A stretch of 32,349 nt of DNA from Paracoccus sp. (in: a-proteobacteria) (GTDB lineage Bacteria > Pseudomonadota > Alphaproteobacteria > Rhodobacterales > Rhodobacteraceae), in contig JAUNTL010000029.1 in the NCBI GenBank assembly GCA_030538705.1, positions 1-32,349 of the forward strand. The letters run 5' to 3'. Under the pieces are notes generated by a model. The model was not told the origin of the DNA, ran no database searches, and saw nothing but the letters and a program-made list of their open reading frames with translations. Positions 6,201-14,243 of the stretch are shown in pieces. Made by a program: the position numbers and the translations under genes. The number at the start of each line of letters is the position of its first letter. Position 1 is the first letter of the stretch.

Positions 6201-8971
6201 GCCAACAGATTTAGCGCCGCTGCAATTTCAGGCGTTTCCTCGGACAGCCCCAATCGCGCCGAAAGCGCGGCGCGCGCGCCCTTTGCTGCCGATAAAGCTC
6301 CTCGTAAAGTGCGGGCACTGTCCAGAAAGCTGTCTTGCCAGCCAAAGGACCAGTCACCACGATCCAGCAGAGACAATGGCCCCGCCGGGTCAAGATCGGA
6401 AATTATTTGATGTCGCACACCCAATTCAGCGGCAAGCGCGCACAGACGCTGCCAGCTTTCCGTGTCATGGCAATCCTTGTTGTCAAAGCGCAGTGCGAAA
6501 GGCGCGGCGCGGCCAGCCACCTTGCCAATAGCCTGATACACGCTGAAACCCTGTGTGCCGGGGCGGTGCAGCGCATCAACATAGGCGTTCAACTGATCTC
6601 GGGTCAGCCGTAGATCATCGGCAACACGGATCCAGTTAGCGGCTTTTGCTGCGCTTGCCCGTTCCCATGACCGGCCAAGTTGTGTCAGCACGCTTTTGCG
6701 GTCGGCCTTGCTGGAGTGAAGCTCTAACACCGCGTCGCCTAAGCCGTGCTGTTCCAAACGGCGATGGACGACATCCAGCGCCGCCGATTTTTCCGCGACG
6801 AACAGCACCGTGCGCCCGCGTCCAAGCTGATCGGCGATGATGTTGGCAATGGTCTGACTTTTGCCAGTGCCGGGAGGGCCGATCAGCACGAAATCGTGGT
6901 TCTGCTTGGCCGCCAGCACCGCCGAAAGCTGCGAGCTGTCCGCAGGCAGCGGCGCCAGAATATCGCCGGGCGCATATTTGCGGTCGATATCGGAAGGGCA
7001 TGGCATGGCCGTTCCCGACCCTTCAAAGCTCTCCGTCGGGTTGTCGACCAGATGCGCAACCAGCCGGCTTTCGCGAAGGCTGTCCATGCGATCGACCAGA
7101 TCCTTCCACATCAGATACTTAGCGAATGAGAAGGTCGAAAGCGCGCATTCCTCGACGATCTCGAAGCCGGCCACATCGCGCACGCGGTGACGCAGGATGT
7201 CCATGATGCGGGGAATATCCAAGCCACTTTGATCGCGCGGCAGTTCGCCTTCCAGTTCGGGAATGCGCAGCTCGAAATCTCGCTTCAGCATTTCCAGCAG
7301 AGTCGAGTTGATACGCACCTCGTCCTCAAGCTGGCTGAGCCGGTATTCGGATTGCGCCGACCGCCGGTCAAGTTTGGCTGGCAATAGCAGCAGAGGCGCG
7401 CGATAGCTGCGCTGATCCGTAGCGGTGCGTTTCCAGCGCAGAAAGCCGACAGCCAGAAACAAGGTGTTCGTACCGCCCTCGGCCAGATCGCTTCGGGCTT
7501 TGCGATAAAGTTCGGTCAGCCGGTTCGTCATCTCGCGTTCGGTCAGCGGCACCGCAATCTGGCCGCGTAACAGCGCGTCCAGCGCAAGCTCGGATTCGAT
7601 CTGCCGCGCCGCTTCTGCCGAAAGATCGCGGCCAGAGATGGCATGTTCGTCTTTCAGCGCCAGCAGACGGAACACTTCTCCACCGGCCAAACGATCCTCG
7701 GTCCCGGCAATATCAGGACAAAACATCGGCACCGTGCCGCGCGTTTCGCGAAAGTTCAGCAAGCGGTTAACCAAAGACAGGTCCAGCAACTTGCGCTGCC
7801 ATCGTTCAATTCGGCCCATCGGCGTGCTGGGCGTTTCATCCGCGATCTCGCCGGGCAGCAGTCCAAGATCCAGCGGGCGCGGCAGAGCAGCGGGTGCGGC
7901 CTCGATCACCTCTGTCGGTCCCGCGTCTTGAATCCGGTGACTGGCCAAGGGGCGGATACGCGCAGCGCGGGCGCGGTTGATGTCAACAACCTGCTCGAAC
8001 TCGACTTCGCGCGCCTCGGAAAGCCGATCCGTTCCGCTTTGCACCGCTTGATCAAAGCCAATCGCGGGCCGCTGGCACAGCAAGGTGGTTTCAATCGGCA
8101 CAAATTCGCGGGCGACCACGGCCTTGCGCACCGCGACGACATCCGGTTCAACCAAGCGGCCAAAGTCCTTTTTCACCAACCAGACGCCAGCCCAAGCGTG
8201 ACCGTGCGAGAACAGGACCGCCGTGTTCAGCCCCGCCGCCTCATAAGCGGCGACCAGCAATAGTGTGCTGTCCAGGCAGGTTGCTAACCCTTCGGACAGG
8301 ATGCGTTCCGGGTCGCGGATTTTCTGGCCGATGCGCTCGAATGAGGCAGGGGGCACGGCATAGCTCAGGCCCAGCCCTGTTGCCGCTGACCAGATCGCCC
8401 CAGCCAGCATCCAGACCCGCAGCGGATCGGCCGACTGATAACCGTCCAGCGCACCGGAATGACCTGCCGCCTCCAGCAAGCTTGACGCAGTTTTCAGCAT
8501 GCGCGCCACCGATGGCTGATTGGGAGAAACAAAGGCGGCGAGGATGTTGTCCATCTCGACGATCCCGCCCCATTCATCACGGGCCAGCATCTCAACGGGG
8601 TGGGTGGTCGTTTCGCCGTCAACTCCTTGGGCAGAAATGGTAAATTGCAATTGTCCGATTTCAGCTTCATCCAGCCCCGCCAGTATCGCAATATCCAACG
8701 GCGTTTCCAGATCGGTCAGATGGATCGTCGCGCCCGCCGCAATTCGGTCGATGGTCCAACGCTTTTCGCGCAGGATTGCGGGGCTTGCGGTCAGGGTCAG
8801 AGTGACCTGTTCCGCGGCGGCTGCGCCCATATTCTCGACCGACAGCTTTTTGATGACCGCCACACCGTTCTGCGCCGTCGCAAAGTTCACCTTGGCCGCC
8901 AATGTCGGATGCAGCGCAAGCACGGGCTGCGGTGTGGCGGGCGCGGGATCGGGCATGTCGGGGGTGTGCAT
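3215..8971 (-). CDS. Large SF1 helicase-nuclease: transglutaminase-like, DUF4011, helicase, Vsr-like nuclease, DUF3320
   Basis: This 1918-residue multidomain protein probably unwinds and cuts DNA. An N-terminal region (about 185-295) looks transglutaminase-like, with C232 in ATCLDS, H258 in GHAWAGVW and an acidic residue in VPIETT near 294. DUF4011 (about 387-640) carries the RWQRKLLDLSLVNRLLNFRET signature. The helicase core has Walker A GPPGTGKS (698-705), a long helical insert, Walker B FDLVIFDEAS (1304-1313), GDPKQLPP (1334-1341), NWHYRS, QGDERDI and NVAITRAR (1551-1558). A Vsr/MTES_1575-type nuclease follows with D1641, E1658 and D1660, then a DUF3320 domain (about 1775-1830). I chose the ATG at 8971 over the in-frame one at 9043 because GAAGG precedes it and it lies 11 bp after the upstream stop. 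It is the last gene of a three-gene operon. As I recall, DUF4011-helicase-Vsr proteins were reported as single-gene anti-phage systems (Hhe). Confidence 0.88.
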   Translation of the reverse strand: MHTPDMPDPAPATPQPVLALHPTLAAKVNFATAQNGVAVIKKLSVENMGAAAAEQVTLTLTASPAILREKRWTIDRIAAGATIHLTDLETPLDIAILAGLDEAEIGQLQFTISAQGVDGETTTHPVEMLARDEWGGIVEMDNILAAFVSPNQPSVARMLKTASSLLEAAGHSGALDGYQSADPLRVWMLAGAIWSAATGLGLSYAVPPASFERIGQKIRDPERILSEGLATCLDSTLLLVAAYEAAGLNTAVLFSHGHAWAGVWLVKKDFGRLVEPDVVAVRKAVVAREFVPIETTLLCQRPAIGFDQAVQSGTDRLSEAREVEFEQVVDINRARAARIRPLASHRIQDAGPTEVIEAAPAALPRPLDLGLLPGEIADETPSTPMGRIERWQRKLLDLSLVNRLLNFRETRGTVPMFCPDIAGTEDRLAGGEVFRLLALKDEHAISGRDLSAEAARQIESELALDALLRGQIAVPLTEREMTNRLTELYRKARSDLAEGGTNTLFLAVGFLRWKRTATDQRSYRAPLLLLPAKLDRRSAQSEYRLSQLEDEVRINSTLLEMLKRDFELRIPELEGELPRDQSGLDIPRIMDILRHRVRDVAGFEIVEECALSTFSFAKYLMWKDLVDRMDSLRESRLVAHLVDNPTESFEGSGTAMPCPSDIDRKYAPGDILAPLPADSSQLSAVLAAKQNHDFVLIGPPGTGKSQTIANIIADQLGRGRTVLFVAEKSAALDVVHRRLEQHGLGDAVLELHSSKADRKSVLTQLGRSWERASAAKAANWIRVADDLRLTRDQLNAYVDALHRPGTQGFSVYQAIGKVAGRAAPFALRFDNKDCHDTESWQRLCALAAELGVRHQIISDLDPAGPLSLLDRGDWSFGWQDSFLDSARTLRGALSAAKGARAALSARLGLSEETPEIAAALNLLAAKRLGQPAISSAAMQNTAAFDEQFIRLQDAQQSAASARKALSATYPDDRLADIPLDTLDLQWREASGKGWLLRGVAQRKQQRLLQSYATTGQADPERDLPALRQLLRARQEIAASTLIAWPGFAGEVSDAKRIRAEHDAALAYLELERGLRRAGIPSDRLEDHRSELTSASGGLFQPFLQSLVDTDQKAFHAQSLFTDLGGTAQQGAETLLGTLEPLQHRFADWLKWRDSRARAVNAGLAALVDALEDGTVTNDAEQAFQQAYMAWWLRLAMDAELCLRGFAHWEHEALIGRFRQLDAALAGIASGEVMRRLGNDLPTRDSVPRNSELGVLRHQLGLQRPTRAIRSLIGDMPTAFPKLAPCVLMSPLSVAQYLPAGQAQFDLVIFDEASQISTWDAIGAIARGSRAIIVGDPKQLPPTNFFGRSDDGVDEAAGLEDYEKDMPSILDEVAAAGIPTHRLNWHYRSRDEALIAFSNQHYYDGGLVTFPSPDASGNAVRLHKVKGVYQRGSGSTNPDEARAMIGFMRTRLNQWLKLPEDRRPTLGVITFNAQQQGLILDLLDAERKANPALEWFFADEREEPLIVKNLENIQGDERDIMLFGITFGPDQAGKFTMNFGAMNKDGGEKRLNVAITRARAELHVFASITADQIDLSRTRARGVADLKAFLDFAERGPVALGARDSGSLGPVDSPFEQAVQDALTAKGWEVHTQIGVSGFRIDLGVRHPDYAGVWLAGVECDGARYHSSATARDRDRIRQAVLEGLGWSILRIWSTDWFRQADATLTRIDEQLHAILEADRAKRAQAPIAETDEGPEADSTAPHRAEEPDSAASATTAQAAPPQMTTSPDASRFFDSDYAPYLAAMMQDVIANSGPMPEATLARAIAQKHGWQRTGGRIQARIAAHHDMFDKTVENEIVFLWTKDSLRDRVPFRGLQQRALREISRAEIAELIDRFSANIDAADDPELELARLVGIARLSKDARDYLSLCRNWRNSTNKK

Positions 8972-8982
8972 AAGCGTGGCCT

Positions 8983-11900
8983 TCAAGCGGTTTGCAGGTC
9001 GATGATGTTGACGTTCGAACAGGTCGCGCGGGCGATGTCGCACAGGTGCCGGTGATGGGTCAGATAGATGACCTGACCCACGCGGGACATCTCGCCGAGC
9101 AGCGAAAACGTCGCTGTGGCACGGCTGTCATCAAAGGTTTCCATGATGTCGTCGGCGATGAAGGGCACCGCCGGGCGGCTTTGCGCCAGTTCGTGATAAC
9201 CCGCGATACGCAGCGCAAGATAAAGCTGAAAGCGCGTCCCCTTGGACAGATCGGCGGCCAGCTTGGTGCCGCCTTGCGCGGCAGTTGCGACCAGCAGCTC
9301 TTTCGCGCCGTCGGGTTGCGTCGAAAGGCCGGTATAGGCGCCGCAGGTCAGACGGCTGAACGCATCTGACGCGCGCGACAGCATCGCGCTGCGATGTTGT
9401 TCGCGATAGCGGCGCAGCCCGGCTTCAAAGGCCATCAGCCCCAGACGCCGCGCCATATGCTGTTGAACGCGATCTTGCATCTCCAACAGCAAATTGGCGC
9501 GCTCTGCCGCAATCTGTGCCAACGCGTCATCGCCCCCGACTGCCTCAAGCCGCGCATTCGCTTGCAGAAAGGCAGCGTGCTTGGACTCACTTTCGTCACG
9601 TCTGACTTGGAAGTCTGTCTCGATGGCGTAGATCTTGCTGCGTAGTATCTCGGTATCGTCATCGCCTGACGAGGGCATATCACGCAAATCATCGTCGATG
9701 CTATCGATCTGTTGTCGCAGCCGCATAGCTGTCAAACATTTGTCGATATGGGCTTGCAGCGGGCCGTCATCTGGCACCCAGCCAAGCGCATTGCCCAAGG
9801 CATCGTGCTCCGCTTGCCGCGCATCGCGCAGGTGGCGGTCATCGGCGTCCTGCTGCGTCTCGTCGGCGATCTGTTGATCAAGCGTCGCCCGATCACGGGC
9901 GCGGTCCTCGGCCTGACGCAATCGCGACAAAATCAACTCCCAAGGATGCGTCATGGGCAGGTCCAACGCGGCGCAGATCGCGGATTTGGCGGCTGAAAAG
10001 CGGTCGCGATTGGCCTCCATCTTGGCGATGCGGTCATCCAAAAGGGCCAATGCGCGATGCTCGGTGCCCAATTCGTCCAGCTTGTCCAGCATCGTGCCAA
10101 GTGCGGGGGTGTCGTCGGGTTGGCCGGCAAGCGCGCTGTCCTTGCTGGCCTCGGCCCAGGTGCCGCGCCATGCATTCAGTGCAGTTGCGGCATCCTTTTC
10201 GTTTCTCTCGCGCTCTCGCAGATCGGCGGTCAGGGCGGTTAACCGGCGCCGTGTTTCGCGGCGCCGCTGGGTGGCCTCGACCCTCGCGGTGGCGGTCGCC
10301 AAAAGGGTTTCGTAATCGCCTGTCAGACCCAGCAGTGCCGCAAGGCTGTGAGCGGCCTGCGCCAGATCTGTCTCGCTGCGTGACAGCGCCGCTTTTGCCT
10401 CGGCCCACGCTTTATATTCTGTCAGCGCAGTCTGACGAAGCGTCAACCAGCGGGCCAACTCAGTCAGCCCGGCCCCGCTAAGCGCAAGCGGCGTCAGAGC
10501 GGCCTCAATGTTGGCCGTGGTTGCCGCGCGGTCCTGCCGTGCAGCCTGCGCCGCCGCTTCGGCCTGTGCAAGGCGCGCGGTCAGCCTGTCTTGTTCCGCG
10601 CCCCGTTGCGCCACGCGGCGTGCCTCGGCCATGGTTTCCGCCAAAAGGGCCGAGATGCGGTCATCCTCGCGCAGCGCCTTTTCGAACCGGTCGGCGCTGT
10701 CGCCGTCCAGCGCCGCGCGATGGGCGGACCATGCTGCCTCGCGCCGCGCCCGTGCGACCCCGGCATCGGCAAGGCTGATCCCCGCAGCCGCCGCGCCCTG
10801 TGCCTGATCCGACAAATCGGCCTGCATCTGCTCAAGCTGTTCGCGCAGCGTTTCGATCTGACGGTCAGCGTTGGCCTGTTGTTGTCGCGCGCTCTCGGAT
10901 GCGGTCTGCCACGCCTCGATCTGCCAAGGCGGCGGCGGGGTCAGCGCGGCCAAAGCCTCGGCATCGCCCGACCAAGGCGCCAGCGCGGCAATCGCAGCGG
11001 CTAGGCGTGCGCTTGCCTGATCGTGGTCGCGCCGCGCACGGGCCAGCGCGTCGGCGGGGTCTTGTATGCGCAGACGGGTCAGCCGGGCGGCCAGTGCGTC
11101 GTCATCTTGATCGGGCGCGGTGTCCTCGGCATTATCCTGTTCCCGCGCCAAAGCATCGGCGGCCTTTTGCGTTTCGGCCTTTGCTCCCGATGCGGCGGTT
11201 ACCAAGCCTGACCGTTCGGCCAATAACCCGCGCATCCGCGAAATCGCGGCAGGTGCAAGGACGGTCTCCGCAACATCGTCGTCTGAGCAGCCCAGTTCCG
11301 ACATCAGCGCCGCCAAGCGTGAGCGGCTGTCGCGGGCTTCGTTCAGACGGCGCGGCAGATCCGTAATCGCGGTGTCATGCTCGGCCCGCACAGCTTCGGC
11401 AGCTCGCACCGCTTCGGCCTGCGCCAAGATCGCCGGATCGGCGGGCAGGGCATCTTTTTTAGCGTGGAATCCCGCAAGCCTCAGCGCTCGGTCACCGATG
11501 CGGCTGTCAAGCGCGGCCAGATCGGCGCAAAGCCGCACGGCGTTTTTGTGCTGTGAATCATCAACCTGCGCAAGGTCGCGTAGAGGCCCAAGTTCCTCTG
11601 TTAGCGCTTCCCGCTTGACGCGCAACGGCACGGCCGCAGCAATTTTGCGCAGCTGATCCAGCTCAGCCTGCGTCTCGGCCTCAAGCCTTCGCGCATCGCG
11701 CCAATCCTGTTCACTGGCCTCAACCTCGCGGGTCAGCGCCTTTAGTGTGGGCGCAGAAGTTTCAATCGCGCGGTGCTGCTTTTCCAGCTCGGCCAGTTGG
11801 CGTTTCGCATCAACCAGCCAGCCGCTGCGCGCTTTTGGGCGGTGAAAGCCGTCAAGCTCTTTGCGGATCGTTTCCAGCCGTGGGACCAGACCCGCCAGAC

Positions 11901-12366
11901 CCGCGCTGGCCGAAAACAGCATTTCGCCCAGATCGCCATCACTGGCCAAAATACTGTCGCCCCCCTGTTCCAGCGTATCATCATCCAGCGAGAACATCGC
12001 GGAATACCCCTCGCGCGAGAGATTCCCCAGCAGCGGGCCGAGGCGCGCCTCAGGCACCGCCGCGTCATGCTGATCGAACAGGCTGGCGCCCCTGTTCTTT
12101 TGCCGCCTGAGTTCCAGCGTAGCGCCATTCCCCGACAGCCGTGCGCCGATTTGCATGGTCGGGCCGGGATGCAAAAAATCATAGCGGCTGCGCTGCGGGA
12201 TGCCGAATAGCAGATCGAGCCATGCCAAGAACAGCGTCGATTTCCCCGCCTCGTTCGGGCCAAATATGATATGCAGATCGTGACCGCCTAGCGCCGGTTC
12301 CGCAAAGTGCAGCGCCTTGTCGGTAAAGGCACCATAGCGGGTCAAATCCAAACGTTCCAGCCGCAT
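8983..12366 (-). CDS. SbcC/YhaN-type ABC ATPase with long coiled coils
   Basis: This 1127-residue protein resembles the YhaN (COG4717) branch of the SMC/Rad50/SbcC ATPases. These ATPases partner an Mre11-type nuclease and act on DNA ends. The N-terminus is MRLERLDLTRYGAF, with Walker A GPNEAGKST at 36-44. Most of the middle (about 170-1000) is Ala/Glu/Arg/Gln-rich, consistent with antiparallel coiled coils. The C-terminal lobe has a signature-like LSKGTRFQLYLALR (about 1040-1053), Walker B VPFIADDIMETFDD (about 1067-1080) and the LTHHRH switch region (about 1102). I see no CxxC zinc hook in the middle, unlike classical SbcC. The ATG at 12366 overlaps the preceding stop (TGATG); a TTG one codon earlier is possible. 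Coupling to the nuclease gene upstream suggests a complex. Confidence 0.88.
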   Translation of the reverse strand: MRLERLDLTRYGAFTDKALHFAEPALGGHDLHIIFGPNEAGKSTLFLAWLDLLFGIPQRSRYDFLHPGPTMQIGARLSGNGATLELRRQKNRGASLFDQHDAAVPEARLGPLLGNLSREGYSAMFSLDDDTLEQGGDSILASDGDLGEMLFSASAGLAGLVPRLETIRKELDGFHRPKARSGWLVDAKRQLAELEKQHRAIETSAPTLKALTREVEASEQDWRDARRLEAETQAELDQLRKIAAAVPLRVKREALTEELGPLRDLAQVDDSQHKNAVRLCADLAALDSRIGDRALRLAGFHAKKDALPADPAILAQAEAVRAAEAVRAEHDTAITDLPRRLNEARDSRSRLAALMSELGCSDDDVAETVLAPAAISRMRGLLAERSGLVTAASGAKAETQKAADALAREQDNAEDTAPDQDDDALAARLTRLRIQDPADALARARRDHDQASARLAAAIAALAPWSGDAEALAALTPPPPWQIEAWQTASESARQQQANADRQIETLREQLEQMQADLSDQAQGAAAAGISLADAGVARARREAAWSAHRAALDGDSADRFEKALREDDRISALLAETMAEARRVAQRGAEQDRLTARLAQAEAAAQAARQDRAATTANIEAALTPLALSGAGLTELARWLTLRQTALTEYKAWAEAKAALSRSETDLAQAAHSLAALLGLTGDYETLLATATARVEATQRRRETRRRLTALTADLRERERNEKDAATALNAWRGTWAEASKDSALAGQPDDTPALGTMLDKLDELGTEHRALALLDDRIAKMEANRDRFSAAKSAICAALDLPMTHPWELILSRLRQAEDRARDRATLDQQIADETQQDADDRHLRDARQAEHDALGNALGWVPDDGPLQAHIDKCLTAMRLRQQIDSIDDDLRDMPSSGDDDTEILRSKIYAIETDFQVRRDESESKHAAFLQANARLEAVGGDDALAQIAAERANLLLEMQDRVQQHMARRLGLMAFEAGLRRYREQHRSAMLSRASDAFSRLTCGAYTGLSTQPDGAKELLVATAAQGGTKLAADLSKGTRFQLYLALRIAGYHELAQSRPAVPFIADDIMETFDDSRATATFSLLGEMSRVGQVIYLTHHRHLCDIARATCSNVNIIDLQTA

Positions 12367-13622
12367 CAATCTGCCAATTCTGCCGCAAGTGCCGACAGGA
12401 TGGCCGGCGTTCCCTGTGCCAGAAGATCGCGGCAGATTTCGGCCTGTTCGGCCTCGCTTTGTCCCAGCAAACCGCGCATTTCCGCCGGCAAGGCATTTGC
12501 CAGCTCTTGCGCGGCCAATGTGATCGCAGCGATCAGTCCGGGATCGTCCGGCAGGTCGTCATGCAGGATCCGGATCAGATCGTCAGGCAGATCCGAAACG
12601 GGCGAGTGACCGTCACCATGATCCGTCTGAATCTCAAGCTTGTCGATCCAGATGCCTGCATCACCTGCAAATGCGCGGACCTCTTCGGTCAGCTTGTCGT
12701 AATCTCGCGCAATGCGCCACGCCTGCCAAGTGTTGCCGTGCAAAACCGGGCGGATGACAAGCTGTTCGTCGGGCAACCGGTCGCGCGCCGCCCCCTCGAT
12801 TGCGCGCTGCAATGCAGTCAGCAGGTCCGCCCAATCGCTGATCCCGTTGCAATCAACCATCGCGCGCTCGAACCGCAAGGGCGCGACGACCCGCTGTTCC
12901 AGTGTGAGGCTGTTGTCATCCGCCACACTGACCAAAGTGACCGAGCAACACCCCGCCTCGCCAATATCGCGGCCTTGCGGAATGCCCGGCATAACGATGG
13001 TTGCAGCCCCATTATGTTCCGCGCGGCGGTGGATATGCCCCAGGGCCCAATAATTATAGCCATGCGCCATCAGCGCCGCGGGCGGGCAGGGCGCATAATT
13101 GTCATGGCCGGGACTACCGCTCAGGCTGGTATGCATCATGCCTATGTTGAATGCCCCCGACTTAGGTGCGGGATAGCGTGGCAACAGGCTTTCCGATGCT
13201 TGACTCTCGCGAAAGCTCAGACCGTGAATGGCGATGTGATGACCGTTCACCTCTATTTCTGCAGTAGAGGCACGGGCACCGAATACGGTCGTATCGTCGG
13301 GTGCATCCAATTCTCCGGTGCGGCGGGCGAGAGCATCGTGATTACCGCGAATGATGAAACAGGAAATCCCGGACCGGTGCAGGCGCAGCAGCTCCTGCTT
13401 TAGAAAGCGCGGGGTTTTTGTGGAGCTGTATTCGCCGTCCCAAAGATCACCTGCGATCAGCAGAAAAGCCACGCCTTCCGAGATGCACAGATCAATAATG
13501 CGGGTAAACGCTGTCCTTGAGGCGGTGCCGATCTCCCGAGCAAGTTCGCCATCGCGAAATGCCATCGCCCTAAGGGGCGCGTCGAGATGCAAATCGGCGG
13601 TATGTATGAAACGAAAGCTCAC
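12366..13622 (-). CDS. SbcD/Mre11-type DNA nuclease (YhaO-like metallophosphoesterase)
   Basis: This 418-residue calcineurin-like phosphoesterase belongs to the SbcD/YhaO group, which cleaves DNA with two metal ions in partnership with an SbcC-like ATPase. All metal-binding motifs are present: D10 and H12 in TADLHLD, D59 in AGDLWDG, N94-H95-D96 in RGNHD, H164 in MMHTSLS, and H196/H198 in GHIHRR. The start is GTG at 13622, because the first motif would otherwise be lost and no upstream ATG is in frame. The C-terminal 200 residues would be the ATPase-binding cap. It is the first gene of the three-gene operon, and its stop overlaps the next start. An inverted repeat lies 34-49 bp upstream of the start and may be an operator. 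Confidence 0.88.
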   Translation of the reverse strand: MSFRFIHTADLHLDAPLRAMAFRDGELAREIGTASRTAFTRIIDLCISEGVAFLLIAGDLWDGEYSSTKTPRFLKQELLRLHRSGISCFIIRGNHDALARRTGELDAPDDTTVFGARASTAEIEVNGHHIAIHGLSFRESQASESLLPRYPAPKSGAFNIGMMHTSLSGSPGHDNYAPCPPAALMAHGYNYWALGHIHRRAEHNGAATIVMPGIPQGRDIGEAGCCSVTLVSVADDNSLTLEQRVVAPLRFERAMVDCNGISDWADLLTALQRAIEGAARDRLPDEQLVIRPVLHGNTWQAWRIARDYDKLTEEVRAFAGDAGIWIDKLEIQTDHGDGHSPVSDLPDDLIRILHDDLPDDPGLIAAITLAAQELANALPAEMRGLLGQSEAEQAEICRDLLAQGTPAILSALAAELAD

Positions 13623-13655
13623 CTGAAGCGACCTGCTTGGATTTCTCTGAAGCTT

Positions 13656-13671
13656 AGTAGAACCAACTACT
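13656..13671. promoter_or_regulatory. Inverted repeat upstream of the nuclease-helicase operon
   Basis: AGTAG (13656-13660) and CTACT (13667-13671) form a perfect 5-bp inverted repeat around AACCAA, 34-49 bp upstream of the GTG start of the first operon gene. Its position would suit a repressor site in the operon promoter. I could not recognise convincing -35 and -10 boxes, so the role is only suggested. Confidence 0.3.
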
Positions 13672-13714
13672 TTACCACAAGCATATGGACTTGCCCCGCC
13701 TTAGTGAAGTGCGA

Positions 13715-14100
13715 TTAGCTCATCTCTTCGGCGTTTCGCTCGCAGGCAACAGGGCTCTGGAAGCCGCGCGATGTTTGTCGTCTGACGGGGTTATGGAACC
13801 CGTCGATCTATCTTGGACTGCGTTTTCGGCTTGCTGGCGAGATTGCCAGGCTGTCGGTCAGATCAACTCCGACTTGATGGTCTTGAAGATGGAGCGGTTG
13901 AACGCCACCGATCCGAGGGAACCCGCGACGCTCGGCCATCGCATGATCACAGCAGTTTCCGCGCCCGCTCATTGAGATCAGGATGCTGCGTTTGCGGAGC
14001 AGCGCCTGATCGTCGACAGAGCAGTATTGCGACCCGAGGTCCGAATGGCGCCAACAGAATGGTGAGCGGCAAAAGCCAGTTGCATTTGTCGCCGAGACAT
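13715..14100 (-). pseudogene. IS3-family transposase (OrfB) C-terminal relic
   Basis: On the minus strand, pieces of an IS3-family OrfB integrase domain occur in the correct order but in different frames. They are RHSDLGSQYCSVDDQALLRK (from about 14048), ISMSGRGNCCDHAMAE, then RSIFKTIKSELI and TAWQSRQQAENAV after a frame change and a stop, and finally GFHNPVRRQTSRGFQSPVACE. In an intact element these lie around the catalytic D and E of the rve domain. Two frame changes and missing N-terminal parts show long decay. No terminal inverted repeats were recognised. The relic separates the nuclease-helicase operon from the recombinase module. Confidence 0.75.
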
Positions 14101-14221
14101 ATCGCGCTGTTATCCGTTAAGGCGTAAGGCATATTATAATGCACTTCGGTCACACATGGGGTGTGTGGCGCTAGGCGCTCTTATTATTTTTTCTCGAACC
14201 GAAAAAGACCCACCTTTTCCG

Positions 14222-14227
14222 TATAAT
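14222..14227 (+). promoter_or_regulatory. Candidate -10 box of the recombinase module
   Basis: A consensus TATAAT lies 16 bp upstream of the ATG at 14244, with AGAAGG (14233-14238) acting as ribosome site between them. A second TATAAT occurs at 14135-14140. Between the two lies a perfect repeat, CACAC (14151-14155) and GTGTG (14161-14165), which could bind a regulator. No good -35 hexamer is visible at the ideal spacing, so which TATAAT is used is uncertain. Confidence 0.35.
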
Positions 14228-14243
14228 CACGCAGAAGGTTGGC

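Noticed and set aside
8971-9043. Longer N-terminus for the helicase-nuclease from the ATG at 9043
   Set aside because: It would overlap the upstream ATPase gene by 61 bp and adds 24 basic residues with no support. The ATG at 8971 has a good ribosome site.
13685-13975. Plus-strand 96-codon frame after the defence-like operon
   Set aside because: The same DNA encodes IS3-family OrfB motifs on the minus strand, so the plus frame is a shadow.
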